From assembly GCA_947594085.1 (NCBI GenBank), contig CANQEB010000138.1, forward strand, positions 1-6,543: DNA of 6,543 nucleotides. The letters are read 5' to 3'. The notes below the pieces were generated by a model. That model saw nothing but the letters and a program-made list of their open reading frames with translations. It was not told the origin of the DNA and made no database searches. Of the stretch, positions 1 to 5,826 are shown piece after piece (position 1 is the stretch's first letter; each line of letters starts with the position of its first letter). The stretch comes from an uncultured Lachnospiraceae bacterium (GTDB lineage Bacteria; Bacillota; Clostridia; Lachnospirales; Lachnospiraceae). A program made the translations under genes and the position numbers.

Positions 1-928
1 CATGGAGCAGGACAAGATCAATGCCTATATGACGCTGTATACGGCGCTTGTGAACACCTGCAAGGCGGCGGCGCCGATGATCCCGTTCATGGCGGAGGAT
101 ATCTACCGCAACATCGTCTGTAAGGTGGACGCGTCCGCGCCGGAGAGCATTCATCTGTGCGATTTCCCGACCGTGGATGAGACGCAGATCGACGAGGAGC
201 TTGAGCGTGCGATGGATCAGGTGTTGAAGGTGGTCGTGATGGGGCGCGCGTGCAGAAATGCGGCGAACATCAAGAACCGCCAGCCGATTGCGCTGATGTA
301 CATCAAAGCGCCGGAGGAGCTGCCGGAATACTTCACGGATATTGTGAAGGACGAGCTGAACGTCAAGAAGGTCGAGTACACGCAGGACGTCGGAGGCTTT
401 ATCTCCTATACGTTCAAGCCGCAGCTCAAAACGGTCGGACCGAAGTACGGCAAGCTGCTCGGGAAGATCCGTCAGGCACTTACGGAGCTTGACGGCAACA
501 AGGCGATGGCGGAGCTCAAGGCAAACGGCGCGCTGAAGTTTGATTTCGACGGCGAGGAGGTTGCGCTTGCTGAGGAAGACCTGCTGATCGAGACGGCGCA
601 GACCGAGGGCTTCATCGCGGAGACGAACGGCGATATCTCTGTCGTGCTGGACACGAAGCTGACGCCGGAGCTGATCGAGGAAGGCTTTGTGCGCGAGCTG
701 ATCAGCAAGATCCAGACGATGCGCAAGGAGGCCGGCTTCGAGGTGATGGACAAAATCCGCGTGTCCGTGAAGGACAACGAAAAGATTGACGCGATCCTGC
801 GCAAGTTCGAGAAGGACATCCTCACCGACGTCATGGCGGATGAGATCGTGTACGACGCGGCGAGCGGGTACGTGAAGGACTGGAACATCAACGGCGAGAA
901 CGTGACGCTGGGTGTGGAAAAACTGTAA
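1..928 (+). CDS. ileS: Isoleucyl-tRNA synthetase, C-terminal part (5' end outside window)
   Basis: This is the last 308 codons of a cytoplasmic isoleucyl-tRNA synthetase, which charges tRNA-Ile with isoleucine. The gene is open to the left edge; base 1 is the last base of a codon, and the ATG at 2-4 is an internal Met, not a start. The visible part begins in the anticodon-binding helical domain: an APMIPFMAEDIY segment around visible residues 24-35 matches the usual 'APFxPFxAEEIY' motif. The stretch SIHLCDFP, the acidic 'IDEELERAMD' helix and 'GRACRNAANIKNRQP' follow in the order typical of this family. The tail, with 'TVGPKYGKLLGKIRQAL' and a later 'EDLL' segment, resembles the C-terminal extension (DUF5915-like) of the long, eukaryote-like IleS type of about 1040 residues. 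The HIGH and KMSKS catalytic motifs lie upstream, off the window. Codons are mostly G/C-ending. The gene ends 31 bases before glgP with no terminator between them. Confidence 0.93.
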   Translation, partial: MEQDKINAYMTLYTALVNTCKAAAPMIPFMAEDIYRNIVCKVDASAPESIHLCDFPTVDETQIDEELERAMDQVLKVVVMGRACRNAANIKNRQPIALMYIKAPEELPEYFTDIVKDELNVKKVEYTQDVGGFISYTFKPQLKTVGPKYGKLLGKIRQALTELDGNKAMAELKANGALKFDFDGEEVALAEEDLLIETAQTEGFIAETNGDISVVLDTKLTPELIEEGFVRELISKIQTMRKEAGFEVMDKIRVSVKDNEKIDAILRKFEKDILTDVMADEIVYDAASGYVKDWNINGENVTLGVEKL

Positions 929-959
929 ATAATATATCCATATAGGAAAGGATGAGACG

Positions 960-3437
960 ATGAGTAAACTGATTGACAAGGAAGTGTTCAAGGAGCGCGT
1001 AAAGGAAAATGTCAAGACGCTCTACCGCAAGACAATCAAGGAGGCGGACCAGCAGCAGCTGTTCCAGGCGGTGGCATACGCCGTGAAGGATGAGATCATC
1101 AACAACTGGCTGGCGACGCAGAAGCAGTACGAGATCGACGATCCGAAGATGGTCTACTATATGTCGATGGAGTTTTTGATGGGGCGTGCGCTCGGCAACA
1201 ACCTGATCAACCTGACCGCATACAAGGAAGTGAAAGAGGCGCTCGAGGAGATGGGCTTTGACCTCAACGTGATCGAGGATCAGGAGCCGGACCCGGCGCT
1301 GGGCAACGGCGGCCTCGGCCGTCTGGCGGCGTGCTTCCTGGATTCGTTGGCGACGCTGGGTTACTGCGCGTACGGCTGCGGTATCCGTTACCGCTACGGC
1401 ATGTTCAAGCAGAAGATCGAGAACGGTTACCAGATTGAGGTGCCGGACAACTGGCTGAAGGACGGCAATCCGTTCGAGCTGCGCCGCCCGGAGTACGCGA
1501 AGATCGTCAAGTTCGGCGGCTATGTGCGCGTCGAGTACGATGAGAAGACGCAGAGGAATCATTTTATCCACGAGGGTTATCAGGCGGTGCGCGCGGTGCC
1601 GTTCGACATGCCGATCCTCGGCTACAACAACAACATTGTCAACACGCTGCGCATCTGGGACGCGGAGCCGCTCACGGACTTTCATCTGGATTCGTTCGAC
1701 AAGGGCGATTACCAGAAAGCGGTCGAGCAGGAGAACCTGGCGAAAAACCTCGTCGACGTCCTCTATCCGAACGACAACCACTACGCAGGCAAGGAACTGC
1801 GCCTGAAACAGCAGTATTTCTTCATCTCTGCAAGCGTGCAGCAGGCGGTAGAGAAATACAAGAAGGTACACAAGGACATCCGCAAATTCCATGAGAAAGT
1901 GACGTTCCAGCTCAACGATACGCACCCGACGGTAGCGACGGCAGAGCTGATGCGCATTCTGCTCGACGAGGAAGGCCTTGAGTGGATGGACGCGTGGGAC
2001 GTCGTGTCGAAGACCTGCGCGTACACGAATCACACGATCATGTCCGAGGCGCTTGAGAAATGGCCGATCGAGCTGTTCTCGAGACTGCTTCCGCGTATCT
2101 ATCAGATCATCGAGGAGATCAACCGCCGCTTCGTCGCGGACATCCAGAAGCTCTATCCGGGCGATCAGGAGAAGCTGCGCAAGATGGCGATCATCTACGA
2201 CGGACAGGTGCGCATGGCAAATCTCGCGATCGCTGTGGGTTATTCCGTCAACGGTGTGGCGAAGCTGCACACAGAGATCCTGAAGAATCAGGAGCTCAAG
2301 GACTTCTACGAGATGATGCCGCAGAAGTTCAACAACAAGACGAACGGTATCACGCAGAGGAGATTCCTGCTCCACGCGAACCCGCTGCTGGCGGACTGGG
2401 TGACGGCGCACATCGGCGACGAATGGATTACGGACCTTCCGCAGATCGCGAAGATGAAGCTCTACGCGGACGACAAGAAGGCGCAGCAGGAGTTCATGAA
2501 CATCAAGTATCAGAACAAGATTCGCCTTGCGAAATACATCAAGGAACACAACGGCATCGACGTAGATCCGCGCTCGATTTTCGACGTGCAGGTCAAGAGG
2601 CTGCACGAGTACAAGCGCCAGCTGCTCAACATCCTGCATGTGATGTACCTCTACAACAAGATCAAGGATCACCCGGAGATGGAGTTCTATCCGAGAACAT
2701 TTATCTTCGGCGCGAAGGCGGCCGCGGGTTATCGCCGCGCGAAGCTGACGATCAAGCTGATCAACACGGTGGCCGATGTCATCAACAACGACCAGTCGAT
2801 CAACGGCAAGCTGAAGGTCGTGTTCATCGAGGACTACCGCGTGTCCAACGCGGAGCTGATCTTCGCTGCGGCGGACGTCTCCGAGCAGATCTCTACCGCG
2901 AGTAAGGAGGCTTCCGGCACGGGCAACATGAAGTTTATGCTGAACGGCGCTCCGACGCTCGGCACGATGGACGGCGCGAACGTTGAGATCGTCGAGGAAG
3001 TGGGCGAGGAGAACGCGTTCATCTTTGGCCTCTCCGCGGACGAGGTTATCCGCTACGAGAACGAGGGCGGCTATCATCCGACCGACTACTTCAACAACGA
3101 CCAGGATATCCGCCGCGTGCTGATGCAGCTGATCAACGGCGAGTATTCGAGCGACACGGAAATGTTCCGCGACATCTACGATTCGCTTCTGAACACGAAC
3201 AGCAGCGACCGTCCGGACACTTACTTCATCCTCGCGGACTTCAAGTCCTACGCGGCTGCGCAGGAGCGCGTTGAGGAGGCGTACCGCGATGAGGCGCGCT
3301 GGGCGAAGATGGCGATTCTGAACATGGCGAGCAGCGGAAAGTTCACATCCGACCGTACGATCCAGCAGTATGTCGACGAAATCTGGCATCTGGATAAGGT
3401 GGAAGTGAAGGTAGATCCGGAATCGTTTGAGGTGTAA
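960..3437 (+). CDS. glgP: Glycogen/alpha-glucan phosphorylase (GT35 family)
   Basis: This 825-residue enzyme releases glucose-1-phosphate from the non-reducing ends of glycogen or maltodextrin, using pyridoxal phosphate (PLP) in the cytoplasm. Length is normal for the family. Visible landmarks: EFLMGR at 71-76, the glycine-rich GNGGLGRLAACFLDS loop from 115, DNWLKDGNPFE, NDTHPTVATAEL, TNHT with His358 (equivalent to rabbit His377), NGITQRRF, KRLHEYKRQ at 546-554 (Arg547 and Lys552 match the phosphate-contacting Arg569 and Lys574 of rabbit muscle enzyme), and EASGTGNMKF with Lys658 as the PLP Schiff-base lysine (rabbit Lys680). The 111-residue spacing from Arg547 to Lys658 equals the rabbit spacing. 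The N-terminus is shorter than in animal enzymes and lacks the Ser14 phosphorylation segment, so control by that phosphorylation is unlikely. The start is set by AAAGGA at 947-952, 7 bases before ATG. A maltodextrin-preferring (MalP-like) role cannot be excluded from sequence alone. Confidence 0.96.
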   Translation: MSKLIDKEVFKERVKENVKTLYRKTIKEADQQQLFQAVAYAVKDEIINNWLATQKQYEIDDPKMVYYMSMEFLMGRALGNNLINLTAYKEVKEALEEMGFDLNVIEDQEPDPALGNGGLGRLAACFLDSLATLGYCAYGCGIRYRYGMFKQKIENGYQIEVPDNWLKDGNPFELRRPEYAKIVKFGGYVRVEYDEKTQRNHFIHEGYQAVRAVPFDMPILGYNNNIVNTLRIWDAEPLTDFHLDSFDKGDYQKAVEQENLAKNLVDVLYPNDNHYAGKELRLKQQYFFISASVQQAVEKYKKVHKDIRKFHEKVTFQLNDTHPTVATAELMRILLDEEGLEWMDAWDVVSKTCAYTNHTIMSEALEKWPIELFSRLLPRIYQIIEEINRRFVADIQKLYPGDQEKLRKMAIIYDGQVRMANLAIAVGYSVNGVAKLHTEILKNQELKDFYEMMPQKFNNKTNGITQRRFLLHANPLLADWVTAHIGDEWITDLPQIAKMKLYADDKKAQQEFMNIKYQNKIRLAKYIKEHNGIDVDPRSIFDVQVKRLHEYKRQLLNILHVMYLYNKIKDHPEMEFYPRTFIFGAKAAAGYRRAKLTIKLINTVADVINNDQSINGKLKVVFIEDYRVSNAELIFAAADVSEQISTASKEASGTGNMKFMLNGAPTLGTMDGANVEIVEEVGEENAFIFGLSADEVIRYENEGGYHPTDYFNNDQDIRRVLMQLINGEYSSDTEMFRDIYDSLLNTNSSDRPDTYFILADFKSYAAAQERVEEAYRDEARWAKMAILNMASSGKFTSDRTIQQYVDEIWHLDKVEVKVDPESFEV

Positions 3438-3491
3438 GGCGTAAACGTTGAAAAAGTGATAAAAGGGAATAAGAGATAAGAAAGCAAGAAG

Positions 3492-3522
3492 AAAGAGGCG
3501 GCTGTCGGTCGTCTCTTTTTTA
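3492..3522 (+). terminator. Rho-independent terminator after glgP
   Basis: A 9-bp stem pairs AGAGGCGGC (3494-3502) with GTCGTCTCT (3508-3516) around a 5-base loop. Two of the pairs are G-U. A/T pairs can extend it outward to 3492. A run of six T (3516-3521) follows directly. It lies 55 bases after the glgP stop and probably ends the ileS-glgP transcript. Confidence 0.85.
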
Positions 3523-3542
3523 TCTGCGACTGGACATTCCGT

Positions 3543-3590
3543 GACATCTTGACAAAAAACGTGAAATTTCTTTGATATCTTGAAAAAGAA
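3543..3590 (+). repeat. Imperfect direct repeat, two 17-base copies 31 bases apart
   Basis: The copies at 3543-3559 and 3574-3590 share 14 of 17 positions, around the core GAYATCTTGA. Each copy contains a -35-like hexamer: TTGACA at 3549-3554 and TTGAAA at 3580-3585. The 31-base offset is close to three helical turns. It could be a duplicated regulator site or simply repetitive AT-rich sequence. Confidence 0.5.
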
Positions 3591-3608
3591 TAGAACAAAT
3601 GATAAGAT
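3580..3608 (+). promoter_or_regulatory. Probable sigma-A-type promoter for the 3820-5745 gene pair
   Basis: TTGAAA (3580-3585, 5/6 match to TTGACA) and TAAGAT (3603-3608, 4/6 match to TATAAT) are separated by exactly 17 bases. Transcription would start near 3615, giving a leader of about 205 nt before the ATG at 3820. A perfect TATAAT sits at 3610-3615, but no acceptable -35 lies 16-18 bases upstream of it. The promoter is inferred from consensus matches only, and such matches arise easily in AT-rich DNA. Confidence 0.4.
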
Positions 3609-3819
3609 ATATAATATTATTTTGCATTTAAATACTAAAATTTTGCAAACATTACAATATTTCAAATGGAAAAGCTTCGCCATAGAGACGGGAAGAAAGA
3701 CGAAAGTCAGCTGTGTGTCTGCCTGATTAGAGTCGATATTCAGATATTTTTTCAAAGAAAGCAATCACAATTAGATCGCTGAGGCGTTTTAATAAATAAA
3801 AGAGAAAAGAGGGAATGTT

Positions 3820-4167
3820 ATGGAAAAGAAAAAAATGAGTAAATTGCTGTTGATATCGTTTATCATAGGCGTGGCATACTTGGTTTACAGCGCGGTCTAC
3901 TGGAGCGGCACGGCCGGAAGCGGAGCGACAAGCGCGGAGCAGATCGGTTCCGGACTTGCTGCGGCTATGGTTACGCCGCATCTTGTGTGCACGGCGCTGG
4001 CGGTTCTGTTCAATGCATTGGGATTATTTATGAAAAAGAGAGGGTTCGTGCTGACCGGAGCGATTCTCTACACAGTGGCGCTTGTGCTGTTCCCGGTGTA
4101 TTTCATGTTTGTTGTGATTGAGATGGTTTTGTCGTACATAGGGTATGCGAAGATGAAGAAGGATTAG
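3820..4167 (+). CDS. Small multi-pass membrane protein of unknown function
   Basis: This 115-residue protein is predicted to sit in the cytoplasmic membrane. A basic N-terminus (MEKKKMSK) is followed by a hydrophobic segment at about 9-28, a Gly/Ser/Thr-rich polar stretch at 29-45, a second segment at about 46-71, a short basic KKR turn at 72-74, and a long hydrophobic tract at 75-109 that can form two more segments, ending in a basic KMKKD tail. By the positive-inside rule both termini and the KKR loop would be cytoplasmic. No catalytic motif or named domain was recognised. The start at 3820 is supported by AGAGGG at 3808-3813, 6 bases upstream; the internal ATG at 3835 has a poorer context. 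The ATG at 3815 opens a frame that stops within eight codons. The next gene starts 21 bases after its stop, so the two are probably one operon and may act together at the cell envelope. Confidence 0.8.
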   Translation: MEKKKMSKLLLISFIIGVAYLVYSAVYWSGTAGSGATSAEQIGSGLAAAMVTPHLVCTALAVLFNALGLFMKKRGFVLTGAILYTVALVLFPVYFMFVVIEMVLSYIGYAKMKKD

Positions 4168-4188
4168 CATATTTGGGAGAGAAAAACA

Positions 4189-5745
4189 ATGAATAAAGGG
4201 AAATGGATTTTTCTGGTTGCAGCTTTGTTGACTATAATAGGAGCGACAAAAATATCGTGTCTAGCGGCAGAGTATTCATTGTATCTGGATATTAACTTTG
4301 TTGGAAATCTGATTTTCAGTACGTATGATGTGGATGTCTATCTTGATGATGAAAAAATAGCCACGCTTCCACATGGAGAGGATTACACGCAGTTGATTGA
4401 AAGCATAGAGGAAGGGTATCATACCATAAAATTCTGCAATGTAGATGCTCCGAACGTGTCCGGTGAAGATATCTTTGAGGTGAAAAATGATACTACACTT
4501 CAGTGTACGATCTTTGCATACAGTAACAAAGTTGAAATAAATGACATGGAGACAACGGATGGAGTAGAGGGGGCTTTTACCTCTGCAACGGAGAGTGCAG
4601 ATGAAGTATCTTTGCTGCCTGTATCAGAGGAAACGGAAATGGCCGAAACGATGCCGAGCGACGAAGGAGAACCGGTGGAAACATTGCCTAATGTGGATTA
4701 TTCGGCAAAAGATATCGTAACACTTGTGCAGGAAGCTTTAAATACGGCAGGATACGACTGCGGTTCAGCGGACGGCGTTGTGGGAGACCGTACAAAAAAG
4801 GCAGTTTCCCAATACCGGGTCGAAAAGGGTTTGACGGAGGGAGAGCAGATTGATTTTGAGCTTGTAAACAGCTTGGGACTGGTTCCTCAGATACAGGAAG
4901 TGCTTGCACAGCAAAATGGTACGATAACAGAGGAAGATGCCAGAAAAGTAATTATTGTTGCAATGACAAACGCACAGGCGACAGATGTGTTTAACGATGA
5001 TGGTAATACCTATGATCCTTCCAAGTTTCACAGTTATACAGACAGATCCGGTGATTATATGACATTGTATCAGGATGGCACTTGGACACAGAATCCGGAT
5101 CAGAGTTGGCATGTGGACGGCATCATTCTGGAAATTGTAGGCTGGGATACATATTTGAAGGCAACGGCCGATATCACTTTTAACGGCACAGATTATGTTG
5201 TTTCCAATGTTCACAGGGTAATAGCGAATCTGGATTATATTAATTCAGATGATCCATATAAAACTGATCCAGAAGATATGCAACCATCCGAAAATAACCC
5301 ATTTTTGACAGTCCCACCGGCACTGATTCAGGAGAATGGAAACGACACGGATGGGAATGTTGATAATACGCTAATAGATAATGAGACAGACGGCTCAGAT
5401 TTAATCATACTGTCTGAGGATTGGCAGAACTGGTATAATGATCAGTTCAGTTGGTGGGACGGTGCGCCGACTGCTTTGGAGGATCTTGTAAAAGACGCGT
5501 TAAACGATGAAAAATCATACAAATTTGTTGATATTGAGACAAGCTATTTTGTTTCTCAGGAACAATGCGATCAGGCTAATCCTGTATTAGAAGAAATGGG
5601 GACATCTGTACGTCTGGAGCCGGGAGATATATTGTACATAATGACATTCTCAGCTAAAAATGCTTTTAATGCGACGATAAAAAACACGGCATACGGAATT
5701 GCTAAGTACAGTACAGACACAACATATTTAATAGGAATTGAATGA
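4189..5745 (+). CDS. Exported protein with a peptidoglycan-binding domain; otherwise unknown
   Basis: This 518-residue protein is likely secreted. Lys residues at 3 and 5 and a hydrophobic core at 6-20 form a signal peptide, with probable cleavage after Ala26 or Ala27. Cys24 is preceded by K-I-S, a poor lipobox, so a lipoprotein is less likely. Residues 28-116 look beta-rich (VDVYLDDEKIATLPHG, GYHTIKF). Residues 118-167 are an acidic Thr/Ser/Glu linker. Residues 168-231 match the PG_binding_1 fold: LVQEALNTAGYD, then the SADGVVGDRTKKAVSQY core. Residues 245-355 (FHSYTDRSGDYMTLYQDGTW, then alternating strands) and 409-518 match nothing I recognise; an Asn/Asp-rich linker separates them. No hydrolase motif is evident, so it probably binds the wall rather than cuts it. 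Cys83, Cys106, Cys191 and Cys460 are in the mature part. GGGAGAG at 4175-4181 supports the start. The gene is AT-rich (22/60 G+C at 4501-4560). No clear terminator follows. Confidence 0.85.
   Translation: MNKGKWIFLVAALLTIIGATKISCLAAEYSLYLDINFVGNLIFSTYDVDVYLDDEKIATLPHGEDYTQLIESIEEGYHTIKFCNVDAPNVSGEDIFEVKNDTTLQCTIFAYSNKVEINDMETTDGVEGAFTSATESADEVSLLPVSEETEMAETMPSDEGEPVETLPNVDYSAKDIVTLVQEALNTAGYDCGSADGVVGDRTKKAVSQYRVEKGLTEGEQIDFELVNSLGLVPQIQEVLAQQNGTITEEDARKVIIVAMTNAQATDVFNDDGNTYDPSKFHSYTDRSGDYMTLYQDGTWTQNPDQSWHVDGIILEIVGWDTYLKATADITFNGTDYVVSNVHRVIANLDYINSDDPYKTDPEDMQPSENNPFLTVPPALIQENGNDTDGNVDNTLIDNETDGSDLIILSEDWQNWYNDQFSWWDGAPTALEDLVKDALNDEKSYKFVDIETSYFVSQEQCDQANPVLEEMGTSVRLEPGDILYIMTFSAKNAFNATIKNTAYGIAKYSTDTTYLIGIE
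4690..4881 (+). other. Peptidoglycan-binding domain (PG_binding_1-like) within the exported protein
   Basis: This covers residues 168-231. The pattern is helix 'IVTLVQEALNTAGYDCG', the loop 'SADGVVGDRT' (compare the usual VDGxFGxxT), helix 'KKAVSQYRVEKGL', then a final 'FELVNSLGL' helix in place of the common 'TWxxL' end. The order and spacing fit the three-helix family used by cell-wall enzymes and binding proteins. Two points differ from the consensus: Tyr replaces the usual Phe before the third-helix 'Q', and the loop after 'KGL' is acidic. Confidence 0.75.
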
Positions 5746-5760
5746 AATGATTGATTTCAT
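5742..5760. repeat. Inverted repeat overlapping the stop codon of the exported-protein gene
   Basis: ATGAAAT (5742-5748) and ATTTCAT (5754-5760) are perfect 7-base arms around a 5-base loop, and the stop codon TGA (5743-5745) lies in the left arm. Each stem has only one G-C pair and no T-run follows, so it is a poor intrinsic terminator. It might weakly stabilise the 3' end, or it may be chance in AT-rich DNA. Confidence 0.4.
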
Positions 5761-5761
5761 A

Positions 5762-5790
5762 TTGCAAAACAAAACATCTTATGTTAGTAT
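5762..5790 (+). promoter_or_regulatory. Probable sigma-A-type promoter for the nuclease gene
   Basis: TTGCAA (5762-5767, 4/6) and TAGTAT (5785-5790, 4/6) are spaced by 17 bases. This places a transcription start near 5797 and a leader of about 30 nt before the ATG at 5827. It is the best pair in the 81-base gap. An independent promoter is plausible because the nuclease gene has its own strong ribosome binding site, but read-through from upstream is also possible since no clear terminator intervenes. Confidence 0.45.
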
Positions 5791-5796
5791 TAACAT
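5781..5796. promoter_or_regulatory. Palindrome covering the -10 element, possible operator
   Basis: ATGTTA (5781-5786) and TAACAT (5791-5796) are perfect 6-base arms around GTAT. The proposed -10 hexamer at 5785-5790 lies inside. A dimeric regulator bound here would block transcription of the nuclease gene. No regulator gene is visible in the window, so its identity is unknown, and the site is short enough to be coincidental. Confidence 0.4.
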
Positions 5797-5826
5797 GCAA
5801 CTAAATATATAAAAAAGGAGGAGTCG

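Larger units (their letters stand above)
3438..3819 (+). other. Gene-free region between glgP and the membrane-protein gene
   Basis: This 382-base stretch has no convincing gene. The first part is the glgP 3' tail and terminator. After about 3535 the DNA becomes very AT-rich: counted by hand, bases 3601-3660 are only 9/60 G+C. It contains an imperfect direct repeat (3543-3559 and 3574-3590), a promoter-like TTGAAA/TAAGAT pair, a perfect TATAAT at 3610-3615 without a good -35, two copies of ATTTTGCA (3619-3626 and 3640-3647) and a TACAAT at 3653-3658. The part from about 3662 to 3819 is less AT-biased and could be a 5' leader of roughly 200 nt, with weak possible hairpins and a T-run at 3747-3752. 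I could not match it to any riboswitch or T-box consensus I know. A 38-codon open frame at 3666-3782 has no ribosome binding site. Confidence 0.7.

Noticed and set aside
2060..2905. A 281-codon plus-strand frame inside glgP
   Set aside because: It is an alternative frame of glgP, rich in Arg, Gly, Gln and Ala from codon bias, with no ribosome binding site. The true frame holds the catalytic motifs.
3662..3760. Possible riboswitch in the leader, because of its purine-rich 'GACGGGAAGAAAGACGAAAG' segment
   Set aside because: I compared it from memory with c-di-GMP, guanidine, THF, ZTP, cobalamin and T-box consensus elements and none of the conserved cores is present. The GAC-GAAA-GTC hairpin has only three base pairs.
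888..3764. A 958-codon open frame on the minus strand opposite glgP
   Set aside because: It lies entirely opposite a gene with all phosphorylase motifs. Its translation is dominated by Arg, Leu, Val, His and Asp, as expected from reading G/C-ending codons backwards, and it has no recognisable domain.
3666..3782. A 38-codon frame starting MEKLRHRDGKK in the intergenic region
   Set aside because: It has no Shine-Dalgarno sequence, the peptide shows no signal or membrane segment, and it could arise by chance. A TACAAT just upstream would allow a leaderless start, but there is no matching -35.
3727..3981. An 84-codon minus-strand frame across the start of the small membrane-protein gene
   Set aside because: It overlaps the start of a better-supported plus-strand gene with its own ribosome binding site, and shows no domain.
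4252..4270. Lipobox at Cys24 of the exported protein
   Set aside because: The preceding residues are Lys-Ile-Ser, and a Lys at -3 does not fit the lipobox consensus. The Ala-rich site just after it suits signal peptidase I.
4765..5214. A 149-codon minus-strand frame opposite the exported-protein gene
   Set aside because: The plus-strand frame has a signal peptide, a peptidoglycan-binding domain and a ribosome binding site. The minus-strand product has no recognisable features.
5742..5760. Intrinsic terminator after the exported-protein gene
   Set aside because: The stem is short and almost all A-T, with no T-run after it, so it is listed only as an inverted repeat.
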